Shown here: piece after piece, positions 1 to 9,342 of the stretch
How positions within the stretch are numbered: the first letter of the stretch is position 1
Layout of the letters: the number at the start of each line of letters is the position of its first letter
NCBI RefSeq assembly: GCF_002240415.1
Contig: NZ_CP020028.1
Location: forward strand, 3,497,501 to 3,561,500
Direction: 5' to 3'
DNA length: 64,000 bases
DNA from: Paenibacillus kribbensis
GTDB lineage: Bacteria > Bacillota > Bacilli > Paenibacillales > Paenibacillaceae
Program-made: the position numbers and the translations under genes
Notes under the pieces: model-generated
What the model was told of the DNA's origin: nothing
The model's input: only the letters and a program-made list of their open reading frames with translations
The model's database searches: none

Positions 1-1899
1 CAGCGTACACGCTATGACCACATTCCCCAAGAGGCTGCCTACAATTCCGGCATACCGCTCATCATACTGAACAAGATCCGCACCGATTCCGATAAAGCCC
101 TCAGCACTTTCCGCAATTTGGCGCTCCCCCGCACCGATTTGGCGCGGTCGAATGACATCCATAGGCAAAAAAGTCGCTCTACCCAATTGACGCTGCTTCA
201 AAAAACTGATCGCCTGTCTGGATACCGATTCATTTTCCATGACGATATGCTGTACGGAAGCGCCCAAAGCCGTTTCCATCGCCTGCTCCAAATGCTCAGG
301 CACCCGAATCAGCTCCGCCACCGCTCCGTGTACACCGTGCAAGGTTCCTTTGCGCGCAGCCTTCAATACTTCCTTGACACCCAGCATAAAGCCGTCAAAG
401 TCATCCTGCATTTCCTTCATCGTATCTCGGCGTGAAATTTGCGCCTCACGTTTTTGTTCCCATTTACGAATGGTGCCTTGACTTTCTTCCAGCAGCTTTT
501 GCAGCGCCTGGTACTTTTCACTCCCCTGAATATACCCACTGCGCAGACTACTGATTTCCTGTCCCAGCTTCTGAATAGCAGCTTCCAATCCCTTTTTGCG
601 CTGATCCAGCTCGACTTTTTGTGCTTCCCATTTACCGGATTCGTCACTTACACGGTTCACCCGCCGCTCAAGCGCTTCCTTCTGCTGGTCGGTATAACGG
701 ATTTCGTTGCGCGCCTGTGCCATTTGGTTCATCAGCTCCAGCAGGTTACCTTTAAGGCTTTCCTCCTGCTCCTGGCTGATGCCGCCTGTGACGCCAATCA
801 GCTTGGCCTCTTCATCAGATAGCCTCGCACGCAGCTCTTCAAGCTCTACAATTAATGCAGACAGCTTTTCATTCAGCTGATCCAGTTCATTTTTGCGATC
901 GGAATGCCTTGCCTCGCTCGTGCTGAGCGATAGAATAAGCTGTTCCCGGTTAGCCTGCAGATTGCGTGTACGCTCTTTCAGCAATTCACCGTAGCCCTCG
1001 CTCTTTTCTGTAGCCTCACTGTACTGCAGCAAATCACTTTGCAGGCGCTCGACTTGCTCCTCAAGCTGACGCAATTCATTACGCTCACTCTCCAGCATCG
1101 CGTCGTGGCGGGATACCACCGTAGACAACTGAAGCTGCTCCTGCTGCAGCAAGGCTAGCTTGGAAGTCGCATCGCTCCACGAAGTATGAATTTGTTCAAT
1201 TTGATGGACGTACATCGAAATCTCTTTTGATTTCAACTCACTACGCAGCTCTTTATAATGAATCGCCTTTTCCGATTGCTCCTTAAGCGGGCCGATTTGA
1301 TCCTCCAGCTCGCTGACCAAATCGTGAATGCGCAGCAAATTTTGCTCCGTGTCATCCAGCTTGCGGACTGCCTCTTTTTTACGTGATTTATATTTTACGA
1401 TACCCGATGCTTCCTCAAAAATACCTCGACGGTCCTCGGATCGGGTACTCAAAATCTCTTCAATGCGCCCTTGCCCGATAATGGAGTAAGCCTCTTTACC
1501 AATCCCTGTATCCATAAACAACTCGGTAATATCCCGAAGTCTGCATGACTGTCGGTTAATGAAATATTCACTATCGCCACTCCGGTGCACACGGCGAGTT
1601 ACCGTGACTTCGCCAAAATCCAGAGGCAACGCCTGATCTTCATTATCCAGCGTAAGCGATACTTCGCCATAATTAACAGCCTTGCGAGCATCACTGCCAG
1701 CAAAAATAATATCCTCCATTTTGCCGCCACGCAGTGATTTGGCGCTCTGTTCGCCCAGCACCCAGCGAATGCCATCGGAAATATTACTTTTTCCGCTTCC
1801 GTTAGGCCCGACGACTGCCGTAATGCCGCGGACAAATTCCATTTCCGTTTTATCTGCAAACGATTTGAAGCCCGCCAGCTCAATGCGCTTTAAAAACAT
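1..1899 (-). CDS. smc: Chromosome segregation ATPase SMC (N-terminal part, cut by window edge)
   Basis: SMC forms the ring-shaped condensin (with ScpA/ScpB) that compacts and segregates the nucleoid. The 633 codons visible here stay open to base 1, so the C-terminal half lies outside the window. The ATG at 1897-1899 gives a protein beginning MFLKRIELAGFKSF. A Walker A motif, GPNGSGKS, sits at residues 31-38. A long Gln/Glu/Leu-rich coiled coil follows, and the frame ends in the hinge segment around LLGNVVIACTL. The usual family length is about 1190 residues. It is the last gene of the fab-rnc-smc block but is separated from rnc by a terminator-like hairpin, so it may have its own promoter (TACAAT at 1972-1977, minus strand). 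Identification is secure from motif and synteny. Confidence 0.97.
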   Translation of the reverse strand, partial: MFLKRIELAGFKSFADKTEMEFVRGITAVVGPNGSGKSNISDGIRWVLGEQSAKSLRGGKMEDIIFAGSDARKAVNYGEVSLTLDNEDQALPLDFGEVTVTRRVHRSGDSEYFINRQSCRLRDITELFMDTGIGKEAYSIIGQGRIEEILSTRSEDRRGIFEEASGIVKYKSRKKEAVRKLDDTEQNLLRIHDLVSELEDQIGPLKEQSEKAIHYKELRSELKSKEISMYVHQIEQIHTSWSDATSKLALLQQEQLQLSTVVSRHDAMLESERNELRQLEEQVERLQSDLLQYSEATEKSEGYGELLKERTRNLQANREQLILSLSTSEARHSDRKNELDQLNEKLSALIVELEELRARLSDEEAKLIGVTGGISQEQEESLKGNLLELMNQMAQARNEIRYTDQQKEALERRVNRVSDESGKWEAQKVELDQRKKGLEAAIQKLGQEISSLRSGYIQGSEKYQALQKLLEESQGTIRKWEQKREAQISRRDTMKEMQDDFDGFMLGVKEVLKAARKGTLHGVHGAVAELIRVPEHLEQAMETALGASVQHIVMENESVSRQAISFLKQRQLGRATFLPMDVIRPRQIGAGERQIAESAEGFIGIGADLVQYDERYAGIVGSLLGNVVIACTL

Positions 1900-1971
1900 G
1901 CTCAATTTCACCTCTAACATTTCAAATATGCTTGTACAACACCGATTACCTGATGGGCATGAATTATCCCT

Positions 1972-1977
1972 ATTGTA
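1972..1977 (-). promoter_or_regulatory. Possible smc promoter -10 element
   Basis: On the minus strand TACAAT is preceded by TGC, an extended -10 arrangement, about 70 bases before the smc start. No convincing -35 is visible. It lies downstream of the rnc hairpin, which would make smc independently transcribed. An 11-base direct repeat (CGACGTTCAAC, 2009-2019 and 2022-2032) lies just upstream. Confidence 0.35.
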
Positions 1978-2051
1978 GCACAAGACTACTTTGGATAAAG
2001 CACACTACCGACGTTCAACATCGACGTTCAACGCACTGCAGCCAAGCCACG

Positions 2052-2121
2052 AAAAAAGAGCAAAACGCAGTCCATTCGCCTTTGCGGGCCGGGACTCCCC
2101 CGCGGACTGCCCTTTGCTCTT
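2052..2121 (-). terminator. Rho-independent terminator after rnc
   Basis: AAGAGCAAA (2056-2064) pairs with TTTGCTCTT (2113-2121) and CAGTCC (2068-2073) with GGACTG (2104-2109), a long stem with a small internal loop. On the minus strand it is followed by a run of T (2052-2057). It lies 50 bases after the rnc stop codon. Confidence 0.75.
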
Positions 2122-2170
2122 ACTTTGTGTCCCCTGCTTGCGTAACCCGTCCGGGCCGCACAGGTACCGA

Positions 2171-2869
2171 TTACGATTCAGCCAGTTTCAAACGGTTTAA
2201 AGCCACTGCCGCCGCTTGCTGCTCAGCTTCTTTTTTGGAGCGTCCTGTACCTGCCCCCAGCCGTTCGCTGTCCATATATACCTCGGCTACAAACTCGCGC
2301 TCATGGGCAGGTCCGCGCTCCTCCACAATCCTGTATTCAAGCATCCCCATGTTATGATGCTGTGTCAGTTCCTGAAGCTCTGTTTTAAAATCACTCATCT
2401 GGAGCTTGCCATTTAACACAATTTGAGGAAAAATATAACGTTCCAGAAACGACCGGACGGCCTCCAGACCCTGATCCAAATAAAGCGCGCCTACGAACGC
2501 CTCGAACACGTCGGCGAGCAAAGCGGGACGAGTACGTCCGCCCGTCAGCTCTTCACCTTTTCCAAGCAGTACATATTGCCCGAACTCAAGCCCGACAGCA
2601 AACTTCACCAGAGAAGGCTCGCAGACAATAGCTGCGCGCAGCTTGGTCAGTTCGCCTTCGGGTCGGTTAGGGTATTGATTGTACAATTGCTCGGATACAG
2701 TCAGCTCCAGCACAGCGTCACCTAAAAATTCAAGGCGCTCATTGTCTGCATGCTGACTGAATCGATGCTCGTTTACGTAGGAAGCGTGCGTAAAGGCCTG
2801 CTTTAGAAGCTGCCGATTGTTGAATTGAATATGAAGTTTCTGCTGTAATTGCTTCAAGTCTCCACTCAA
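2171..2869 (-). CDS. rnc: Ribonuclease III
   Basis: Endonuclease that cleaves double-stranded RNA in rRNA and mRNA processing. The 232-residue length is normal for the family. The RNase III signature [13 protein letters not shown] is at residues 44-56 and supplies the catalytic acidic residues; further acidic residues sit in [15 protein letters not shown] near residue 120. A C-terminal double-stranded-RNA-binding domain spans about residues 160-228 (FKTELQEL at its start, [13 protein letters not shown] at its end). The gene starts 12 bases after the fabF stop codon and belongs to the same minus-strand operon. The order fab-acp-rnc-smc matches Bacillus, except that fabF is interposed here. Confidence 0.97.
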   Translation of the reverse strand: MSGDLKQLQQKLHIQFNNRQLLKQAFTHASYVNEHRFSQHADNERLEFLGDAVLELTVSEQLYNQYPNRPEGELTKLRAAIVCEPSLVKFAVGLEFGQYVLLGKGEELTGGRTRPALLADVFEAFVGALYLDQGLEAVRSFLERYIFPQIVLNGKLQMSDFKTELQELTQHHNMGMLEYRIVEERGPAHEREFVAEVYMDSERLGAGTGRSKKEAEQQAAAVALNRLKLAES

Positions 2870-2881
2870 CGAACTGACCCC

Positions 2882-4120
2882 TTACGCTTCATATTTTTTT
2901 AGAATAACCGTAGCATTGTGACCGCCAAACCCAAAGGAATTGGACATAACCACATTCAGTTCCGCTTTTCTTGGCTTGTTAGGCACATAATCAAGATCGC
3001 ATTCCGGGTCTTGATTATCCAGATTAATCGTAGGCGGAATCGTCTGATGCTGAAGGGCAAGACCACAGATTACGGCTTCAACGCCGCCCGCTGCACCCAA
3101 GAGATGCCCTGTCATTGACTTGGTCGAGCTGATTGCTACCTTATAAGCATGCTCTCCAAGCGTTTTCTTGACTGCTTCCGTTTCCGATTTATCACCCACC
3201 GGAGTCGACGTACCGTGAGCGTTGATATAATCAATCTCTTCCGGCTTCAATCCAGCATCGCGGATCGCCATTCTGATACAGCGCGCCGCACCCTCTGGAT
3301 CAGGCTCCGTCATATGATGGGCATCGCCAGAAAGACCGTAGCCAATCACTTCGCCATAAATACGTGCACCACGCTTCAAAGCATGATCCAACGATTCCAG
3401 AATCAGAACACCAGAGCCTTCGCCCATCACGAATCCATCTCTTTCCGTATCAAAAGGACGGCTCGCCTTTTCAGGTTCATCGTTGCGTGTGGACATCGCC
3501 CGCATGGAACAAAATCCAGCCATACCGATCGGGCGAATCGTCGCCTCAGCACCGCCACAAATCATGACGTCAGCATCACCACGCTGAATCATACGGTAGG
3601 AATCACCGATGGCATGACTGCCTGTGGCACAAGCCGTTACTGGCGATGTATTGGGTCCTTTGGCACCGAGTGAAATGGATACTTGGCCGGAGCCCATATT
3701 GGCAATCATCATCGGGATAAAGAAAGGGCTTACGCGTTTAGGTCCCTTTTCGATTAATGTATGATGCTGATCCTCCCAAGTACCCAATCCGCCAATACCA
3801 GAACCTACAGATACACCTACACGCTCGGCTTCCGCATTCTCTCCGATAACAAGTCCGCTATCCTTAAGCGCCAGTTTACTGGCTGCAACCGCGAACTGTA
3901 CAAAGCGGTCCATTTTACGTGCATCCTTGCGTTCAATGTAATCCTCTGGATTAAAATCCTTAACGGAAGCGGCTATTTTCGTAGGGTACTCAGTTGTATC
4001 GAAAGCTTCGATTGCGCTGATACCAGATTTTCCAGCCATCAGATTATCCCACAGTGTGTTCAAATCCTGTCCCAGCGAAGTGATTACACCCATTCCTGTT
4101 ATGACAACTCGTTGTTTCAA
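2882..4120 (-). CDS. fabF: 3-oxoacyl-ACP synthase II (KAS II)
   Basis: Condensing enzyme of type II fatty-acid elongation: it joins malonyl-ACP to acyl-ACP in the cytosol and influences chain length and unsaturation. At 412 residues it is full length. The active-site Cys is at residue 164 in TACATGSHA. The two catalytic His lie in [11 protein letters not shown] and [11 protein letters not shown], giving the Cys-His-His triad. The glycine-rich C-terminal motif [10 protein letters not shown] is present. It sits between acpP and rnc. The 219-base gap to acpP contains a terminator, so a separate promoter for fabF is likely, but I could not identify one with confidence. Confidence 0.97.
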   Translation of the reverse strand: MKQRVVITGMGVITSLGQDLNTLWDNLMAGKSGISAIEAFDTTEYPTKIAASVKDFNPEDYIERKDARKMDRFVQFAVAASKLALKDSGLVIGENAEAERVGVSVGSGIGGLGTWEDQHHTLIEKGPKRVSPFFIPMMIANMGSGQVSISLGAKGPNTSPVTACATGSHAIGDSYRMIQRGDADVMICGGAEATIRPIGMAGFCSMRAMSTRNDEPEKASRPFDTERDGFVMGEGSGVLILESLDHALKRGARIYGEVIGYGLSGDAHHMTEPDPEGAARCIRMAIRDAGLKPEEIDYINAHGTSTPVGDKSETEAVKKTLGEHAYKVAISSTKSMTGHLLGAAGGVEAVICGLALQHQTIPPTINLDNQDPECDLDYVPNKPRKAELNVVMSNSFGFGGHNATVILKKYEA

Positions 4121-4298
4121 AGATAATCACCTCTATGTCTACTGCAAATTGTATTTTAAGGTCGCACGCTTTGTGCGCAGAAATAATATAGAATCAACTA
4201 AAGTTAGTAATGCCGCATCATCTTCAGCTTTTACTAAGTTAGGTCAAGCTCAAAATACACGGCAATTCCGTCTTTAGTTCAATCTGTATAATTAGGAG

Positions 4299-4328
4299 AA
4301 AGTCCCGCCTGTAACAGAACGGGACTTT
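4299..4328 (-). terminator. Hairpin terminator after acpP
   Basis: AAAGTCCCG (4299-4307) pairs with CGGGACTTT (4320-4328), a perfect 9-base stem. The minus-strand tail is only moderately T-rich, so it could attenuate rather than fully stop transcription into fabF. Confidence 0.6.
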
Positions 4329-4339
4329 GTTGACATGAA

Positions 4340-4573
4340 TTAGGTATGAGATTGTATGTACTTTACAACTTCACCTACAGTTGTAATTTTCTCTGCATCT
4401 TCATCAGAGATTTCCATATCAAACTCATCTTCCAATTCCATAACCAATTCAACTACATCGAGAGAATCAGCGCCTAAATCATCTTTAAAAGATGCTTCAA
4501 GTGTAACTTCGGCTTCGTCGGCTCCCAAACGGTCAACGACAATGCGTTTTACGCGCTCCAATACGTCGGACAT
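4340..4573 (-). CDS. acpP: Acyl carrier protein
   Basis: Small acidic carrier of growing acyl chains, used by FabD, FabH, FabF, FabG and PlsX. With the start at 4571-4573 the protein has the family-typical 77 residues ([10 protein letters not shown]...). The strong AGGAGG site just upstream decides this start over a 24-residue longer frame. The 4'-phosphopantetheine attachment Ser is residue 37 in [12 protein letters not shown]. The composition is strongly acidic, as expected for a four-helix ACP. It lies downstream of fabG in the operon with its own candidate -10 box. Confidence 0.97.
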   Translation of the reverse strand: MSDVLERVKRIVVDRLGADEAEVTLEASFKDDLGADSLDVVELVMELEDEFDMEISDEDAEKITTVGEVVKYIQSHT

Positions 4574-4595
4574 CCGGCTCACCTCCTCCTTAGGT

Positions 4596-4601
4596 ATTAT
4601 A
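4596..4601 (-). promoter_or_regulatory. Internal acpP promoter -10 (TATAAT)
   Basis: A perfect minus-strand TATAAT lies 22 bases before the acpP start, in the 109-base gap after fabG. The -35 17 bases upstream (TGGCAT) is weak. Extra ACP transcription from an internal promoter would fit the large amount of ACP a cell needs. Confidence 0.45.
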
Positions 4602-4682
4602 CGAAAATTACAATTAAAATGCCATAGAAGAGAGTTTTCATTCATTACTCTTCATCACGGCATGCGGATTGGCAACACGTCA

Positions 4683-5432
4683 CTACATGTACATGCCGCC
4701 ATCCACATGCAAAGTCTGGCCCGTCATGTATGAGGAAGCGTCCGAGGCCAAGAACAGCACCACGTTCGCAATTTCCTCAGGCCGTCCGAGACGGGCCAGC
4801 GGAATACTGCCAAGCATACTATCACGCAAATCGTCAGCCAGCACCTGCGTCATGTCCGTATCGATGAATCCGGGTGCTACACAGTTGACTGTAATGCCTC
4901 TTGAAGCAAGCTCTTTAGCAGAGGATTTAGTAAGACCAATCACGCCTGCTTTAGCAGCTACATAGTTTGCTTGACCTGCATTGCCAAGTACACCGACAAC
5001 AGAAGAGATATTGATAATTCGACCGGAACGCTGCTTCATCATAGGCCGTGTAGCTGCCTTGAGGCAATTAAACACACCTTTCAGATTCGTTTCGATCACC
5101 TGGTCGAACTCTTCTTCCTTCATGCGCATGATTAAATTATCTCTTGTTATCCCGGCATTATTCACCAGGATGTCAATCTTGCCCCAAGCGTCGATGACAT
5201 CCTTGATTAAACGATCCGCCTCATCAGCACGACCGACATTAGCCTGAACCGTAATAGCTTCCACGCCCTTGGCCCGAATCTGCTCTGCAACCTCAGCCGC
5301 AGCCGCTTCGCTGCCAGCATAGTTTACCGCCACATTAGCGCCTGCTTCAGCCAGCGCCAGCGCGATACTACGACCAATTCCTCGCGACGCTCCCGTAACC
5401 AACGCCGTTTTTCCACTTAATGGCTTAGACAT
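4683..5432 (-). CDS. fabG: 3-oxoacyl-ACP reductase
   Basis: NADPH-dependent short-chain dehydrogenase that performs the first reduction of each fatty-acid elongation cycle. The 249-residue frame carries the Rossmann motif TGASRGIG at residues 13-20, NNAG in the middle, and the catalytic Ser and Tyr-Lys in ISSVVG and NYVAAK. The sequence AAGGAGG at 5440-5446 gives ideal 7-base spacing to the ATG at 5430-5432. A second ATG directly before it (5433-5435) is an alternative. It lies between fabD and acpP in the operon. Confidence 0.96.
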   Translation of the reverse strand: MSKPLSGKTALVTGASRGIGRSIALALAEAGANVAVNYAGSEAAAAEVAEQIRAKGVEAITVQANVGRADEADRLIKDVIDAWGKIDILVNNAGITRDNLIMRMKEEEFDQVIETNLKGVFNCLKAATRPMMKQRSGRIINISSVVGVLGNAGQANYVAAKAGVIGLTKSSAKELASRGITVNCVAPGFIDTDMTQVLADDLRDSMLGSIPLARLGRPEEIANVVLFLASDASSYMTGQTLHVDGGMYM

Positions 5433-5474
5433 CATAGTACCTCCTTGCAAGTATATAGGCAATCACTAAACCTT

Positions 5475-6416
5475 TTAGCGGGCCTCCAAGGCCTCTGCTA
5501 CAGAAGCAAACGACTCCAGGCTGTTTATATTATACAGCTTAACCGTTTTGTCGATCTTTTTAACCAATCCGGTTAAAACACTTCCAGGTCCGAACTCAAT
5601 AAAGGTGTCAACACCCTGTTCCAGCAGCCACGCCACGCTGTCTTCCCACAGCACCGGGGAATAGACCTGATCCACAAGCAGCTGGCGAATTTCGTTCCCC
5701 TCACACACAGGTTTTGCCGTTACATTAGCCACAACCGGAACTTGAGCTTCAGAGAAGGCCACAGCCTCCAGCTTGCCGGAGAGCTTGGTTGCCGCTTCTT
5801 TCATCAATGAGGAGTGGAAAGGACCGCTGACCTCCAAAGTAATAGCGCGCTTGCCGCCTGCTTCCTTCACGCGTTCAGCCACCGCAGCTACGCCTTCCTT
5901 CGTGCCAGATACGACGATTTGTCCGGGGCAGTTGATATTGGCCAGTTCAACCAGATGACCAGCCTCCGTAATATCACGGCATAATGCTGCCAGCGCTTCA
6001 CGGTCAGCTCCCAGCACAGCAGCCATTCCGCCTTGTCCATCAGGTATGGCCTGCTCCATGAACTCGCCACGTGCACGTACGATCTCAACCGCGTCCGCGA
6101 ATGCGAGGACACCGGAAGCCACCAGCGCACTGTATTCCCCAAGGCTGTGTCCAGCCACATAATCAGGGCGGATTCCTGTTTCCTTGAACGCTTCATGCAA
6201 CGCAATGCTCGCCGTTAGCAGCGCAGGCTGCGTATTTGAAGTCTGCTTCAAGGCAGTATCCGGTCCTTCAAAAATCAATGTGCTTAGCGCGAAACCCAAT
6301 CGCTCATCCGCTTGACGGAATACCTCTTTTGCAGCTGGAATCGCTTCATAAGCGTCTTTAGCCATACCTACAGCTTGTGAACCCTGACCGGGAAATATAA
6401 ATGCCGTTTTGCCCAT
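5475..6416 (-). CDS. fabD: Malonyl-CoA:ACP transacylase
   Basis: Transfers malonyl from CoA to ACP, feeding elongation. At 313 residues it has the usual length. It begins with the family signature FIFPGQGSQ; the nucleophile elbow GHSLGE places the active Ser at residue 91. The catalytic His is expected in SGPFHSSLM and the Gln in the N-terminal GQGSQ. It is transcribed between fabH and fabG on the minus strand with short gaps. Confidence 0.97.
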   Translation of the reverse strand: MGKTAFIFPGQGSQAVGMAKDAYEAIPAAKEVFRQADERLGFALSTLIFEGPDTALKQTSNTQPALLTASIALHEAFKETGIRPDYVAGHSLGEYSALVASGVLAFADAVEIVRARGEFMEQAIPDGQGGMAAVLGADREALAALCRDITEAGHLVELANINCPGQIVVSGTKEGVAAVAERVKEAGGKRAITLEVSGPFHSSLMKEAATKLSGKLEAVAFSEAQVPVVANVTAKPVCEGNEIRQLLVDQVYSPVLWEDSVAWLLEQGVDTFIEFGPGSVLTGLVKKIDKTVKLYNINSLESFASVAEALEAR

Positions 6417-6495
6417 CTTGTATGCACCTCTCTATATCCAATGCTTATCCTGTAAAATACCAGAAATTCAACATTCTATCAAATCTGCTGTTTTC

Positions 6496-7485
6496 TTACC
6501 AGACAAGAACCGACGCGCCCCAGGTCAATCCGCCGCCAAAGCCCACCATCAAAATCCGGTCGCCTTCCTTCATACGGCCTTCTTCTGCCGCTTCCACAAG
6601 AGCAAGAGGGATTGACGCTGCAGATGTATTTGCATATTTATTAACATTAATGACGACTTTTTCTTCCGGCAAATCCAAACGCTGCATCGCTGATTGGATG
6701 ATGCGAATATTGGCCTGATGCGGAACGAACAGATCGATGTCATCTTTGGACAACCCTGCTTTTTCCAATACATCCACCGTCGCCGTCCCCATCACACGGA
6801 CCGCAAACTTGAACACTTCACGTCCATTCATGTAGATATAGTGCTGTTTGTTTTCCAGCGTATCCGCACTCGCAGGCAAACGCGAACCGCCAGCTGCCAG
6901 GTTCAGCAAGCTGCCTCCCGCACCTTCGGCACCGAGATCAAAGGATTGGAATCCTCTGCCTTCAGGTACTTCACCAATCACAACAGCTCCTGCACCGTCT
7001 CCGAAAAGAACACAGGTATTGCGATCGGTATAATCTGTAATCCGGGAAAGACAGTCTGCTCCAATGATTAGCGCATTATTATAGATGCCTGTCTTAATGA
7101 AGCTCGTTGCCGTTGCCAGCCCATACACAAAACCCGAGCATGCTGCCGACAAATCGAAAGCCGCCGCACCTTTTGCTCCCAACTTGTCCTGCAGAATGCA
7201 GGCAGTTGACGGAAATGCCATATCCGGTGTGACCGTAGCTACAATGATCAGATCCAAATCCTCTGCCGTCATACCAGCAGACTTCAAAGCCTTAATCGCC
7301 GCTTCATAAGCCAAGTCAGATGTAGCCTGCTCCGGGGCCGCAATATGGCGCTCCTGAATCCCTGTACGGCTGACAATCCATTCGTCACTTGTCTCTACCA
7401 TCGCTTCCAGATCTTTATTGGTCAGAATTTTCTCAGGAACATATTTCCCCGTTCCGATCACACCAACCGGCCGTAATTTATTCAT
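6496..7485 (-). CDS. fabH: 3-oxoacyl-ACP synthase III (KAS III)
   Basis: Initiates fatty-acid synthesis by condensing an acyl-CoA (in Gram-positives often branched) with malonyl-ACP, so it sets the iso/anteiso profile. The catalytic triad is visible: Cys in DLSAACSGF (residue 116 from the chosen start), His in PHQANIRI and Asn in VNKYANTSAAS. I chose the ATG at 7483-7485 because AGGAAGTGA lies 8 bases upstream; a GTG at 7497 would sit inside that ribosome site and overlap the plsX stop. In Bacillus subtilis fabH is not inside the fapR-plsX operon, so its position between plsX and fabD is distinctive. Confidence 0.95.
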   Translation of the reverse strand: MNKLRPVGVIGTGKYVPEKILTNKDLEAMVETSDEWIVSRTGIQERHIAAPEQATSDLAYEAAIKALKSAGMTAEDLDLIIVATVTPDMAFPSTACILQDKLGAKGAAAFDLSAACSGFVYGLATATSFIKTGIYNNALIIGADCLSRITDYTDRNTCVLFGDGAGAVVIGEVPEGRGFQSFDLGAEGAGGSLLNLAAGGSRLPASADTLENKQHYIYMNGREVFKFAVRVMGTATVDVLEKAGLSKDDIDLFVPHQANIRIIQSAMQRLDLPEEKVVINVNKYANTSAASIPLALVEAAEEGRMKEGDRILMVGFGGGLTWGASVLVW

Positions 7486-7493
7486 ATCGTCAC

Positions 7494-8486
7494 TCACTTC
7501 CTGCTAATTTCCTTGGATATACTTTCCACCAACCGGTTTTGCAAGGCCGTGCGGGCCTGTCTTACCGCATTTTTGACGGCAATACCGTCAGATGAACCGT
7601 GACTTTTCAAGACAAGTCCGCTCAGTCCCAGCAAGGGAGCTCCGCCATGCTCCTTATAGTCCAGCTTATCCTTTAGACTGCGAAGTTCGGGCATAATCAA
7701 CGCCGCCGCCAGCTTGGTCTTTAAAGATTTGGTGAACTGCTCTTTCAGGAGAGAAAATATCGCTCCGGCCGTACCCTCCAGCGATTTTAACATGATGTTT
7801 CCGGCAAATCCGTCGCACACCAGTACATCACAATTTCCGGTTAACACATCTCTGGATTCCACATTGCCCACAAAATGGACAGGCAACTGCTCAATGAGGG
7901 GAAATGTCAGTTTTGTCAATTCATTACCCTTCCCGGCTTCGGTCCCGACGTTCAGCAGACCTACCCTTGGAGAAGCCATACCGTGAACTTTCTGACGATA
8001 CAGGCTCCCCATCAATGCATACTGGGCGAGATGCTCGGGCTTGGCATCCATATTGGCTCCCAAGTCCAGTGCCAACACACCCTGATCATCAATCGTCGGT
8101 ATCATCGGGGCAAGAGCCGGGCGTTCAATCCCTTCCATTCTTCCAACCACCAGCAATCCTGTGGTCATTAGCGCACCGGTATTGCCTGCAGATATCATGG
8201 CATCCGCTTCGCCTTCTCTGACCATTCGGCCAGCTACGACCATTGAGGCATCCTTTTTGCGCCGTACTGCCTTTACAGGCTCGTCTTGCGCATCAATCAT
8301 TTCAGATGCATGACGAATGCTGAGGTTCGCAGGCAGCGCTCTGCCGTTCAGAACCGATTCAATCCGTTCACGGTCACCAACCAGCGTAATGTCTGTATCC
8401 TTCCATTCCGCCGCCGCAGATAGCGCACCCTCTACTGTCGCCTCAGGGGCATTGTCTCCCCCCATGGCATCAATGGCGATCCGCAT
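7494..8486 (-). CDS. plsX: Phosphate acyltransferase PlsX
   Basis: Makes acyl-phosphate from acyl-ACP for the PlsY step of phosphatidic-acid synthesis; a peripheral membrane enzyme linking fatty-acid and phospholipid synthesis. The 330-residue protein starts with the family hallmark MRIAIDAMGGDNAPE. The ATG at 8484-8486 follows AAGGAGG. Glycine-rich motifs such as SAGNTGALM and CDGFAGNIMLK are typical. The stop lies about ten bases before the fabH start and the gene begins inside the 3' end of fapR, so the three are probably translationally coupled. Confidence 0.96.
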   Translation of the reverse strand: MRIAIDAMGGDNAPEATVEGALSAAAEWKDTDITLVGDRERIESVLNGRALPANLSIRHASEMIDAQDEPVKAVRRKKDASMVVAGRMVREGEADAMISAGNTGALMTTGLLVVGRMEGIERPALAPMIPTIDDQGVLALDLGANMDAKPEHLAQYALMGSLYRQKVHGMASPRVGLLNVGTEAGKGNELTKLTFPLIEQLPVHFVGNVESRDVLTGNCDVLVCDGFAGNIMLKSLEGTAGAIFSLLKEQFTKSLKTKLAAALIMPELRSLKDKLDYKEHGGAPLLGLSGLVLKSHGSSDGIAVKNAVRQARTALQNRLVESISKEISRK

Positions 8487-9066
8487 GCTGACTTCCTCCT
8501 TCGCTATACTCTTCCTCCGTGGAGCGATAAATGACAAAGTTCCCTTGGAACACCATTTCTTCTCCTACGTAGGCAAAAACCTCCACTTTGGCCTTCCCTT
8601 TTTGCTCAGGATTTGAGCGTACATATGCCTTGGCAATACACTTCTCCCCCAAATGAACCGGGCGTACAAAGCGAATATCCGCCGAAGCGGTCAATGCTAT
8701 CTCATCATTAATCACGGCGACAGCCAATGAATTGGCTTGAGCAAAAACATAATGTCCCCGTGCAATGCCGGTGCGTGAAAAGATGTGCTCCTCTTTAATT
8801 TCAAAGATGGAAATACCGCTTCGGTCCAATTGGAGATCAACGATATCCCCGATCACTTCATGCAAAGGCAAGGAACGAACCTGATCGTAGGAGCGCTCAG
8901 CCATCAGCTTTAGCCGCTCCCGCAATTCCGGGATTCCGAGTTCCATTCGGTCCAGCCTAATCGTCTGGATGCTTACCTTCAGTTGTCTCGTCAATTCCTG
9001 ATCCGTTACGAACGGATTATCATCAATCAATTGAGTCAGCCGCTGCTGTCTCTGTCTTTTCGGCAA
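8470..9066 (-). CDS. fapR: Fatty-acid/phospholipid biosynthesis repressor FapR
   Basis: Represses fatty-acid and phospholipid genes; malonyl-CoA binding releases it from DNA. An N-terminal helix-turn-helix (TDQELTRQLKVSIQTIRLDRMELG) is followed by a hot-dog effector domain from about residue 75 (IFSRTGIARGHYVFAQANSLA; LTASADIRFVRPV). It is first in the plsX-fab operon and overlaps plsX by 17 bases. The only standard start in the open frame is TTG at 9064-9066. The strong AAAGGAGG lies about 19 bases further upstream, too far for normal spacing. Non-standard ATC would be about 10 bases from that site. Confidence 0.93.
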   Translation of the reverse strand: MPKRQRQQRLTQLIDDNPFVTDQELTRQLKVSIQTIRLDRMELGIPELRERLKLMAERSYDQVRSLPLHEVIGDIVDLQLDRSGISIFEIKEEHIFSRTGIARGHYVFAQANSLAVAVINDEIALTASADIRFVRPVHLGEKCIAKAYVRSNPEQKGKAKVEVFAYVGEEMVFQGNFVIYRSTEEEYSEGGSQHADRH

Positions 9067-9209
9067 ACGTTCGATGTCAGTGACGCCTCCTTTCCCTGCA
9101 ATAAACTGCCGTTCAGCCGACGGTTCGGGTTACTTCACGTTCTAACGGCAAAAGCTTCGAGCCTGTTTGTTATCTTGTATGTATAAAGGAACCCCTTCGG
9201 CCCTCTTTC

Positions 9210-9226
9210 TTAGAACCTGGTACTAA
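9210..9226 (-). promoter_or_regulatory. FapR operator at the fapR-plsX-fab promoter
   Basis: TTAGAACCTGGTACTAA is an almost perfect dyad of the FapR type (TTAGTACC...GGTACTAA). It lies directly after a minus-strand -10 box (TATACT, 9230-9235), so it covers the transcription start. This is what autoregulation and malonyl-CoA control of the whole operon would require. Confidence 0.85.
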
Positions 9227-9229
9227 AAC

Positions 9230-9235
9230 AGTATA
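9230..9235 (-). promoter_or_regulatory. Promoter -10 of the fapR operon
   Basis: The minus-strand TATACT lies immediately upstream of the FapR dyad. The -35 region 17 bases further up (TTTCTT) is weak. It lies downstream of the rpmF terminator, so the fapR operon starts here. Confidence 0.6.
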
Positions 9236-9263
9236 TAGCATGCTGACACAAAAAGAAAGCATG

Positions 9264-9306
9264 CAAATAAAAAAAGTGACGCCTCACTGGAGTGAAGCGC
9301 CACTTT
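9264..9306 (-). terminator. Terminator after rpmF
   Basis: AAAGTGACGC pairs with GCGCCACTTT with one mismatch, around an inner TCACT/AGTGA stem. A minus-strand run of seven T follows. It separates rpmF from the fapR operon. Confidence 0.8.
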
Positions 9307-9342
9307 CCCTGCGAAGATTCCAAAGAATCCACTTATCGGACA

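Noticed and set aside
3149..3673. A 174-residue plus-strand frame inside fabF
   Set aside because: Arg/His/Thr-rich shadow of fabF without start signals.
4121..4298. A FapR operator before fabF
   Set aside because: TTAGTAA/TTACTAA fragments are present, but the spacing and centre do not match the FapR dyad.
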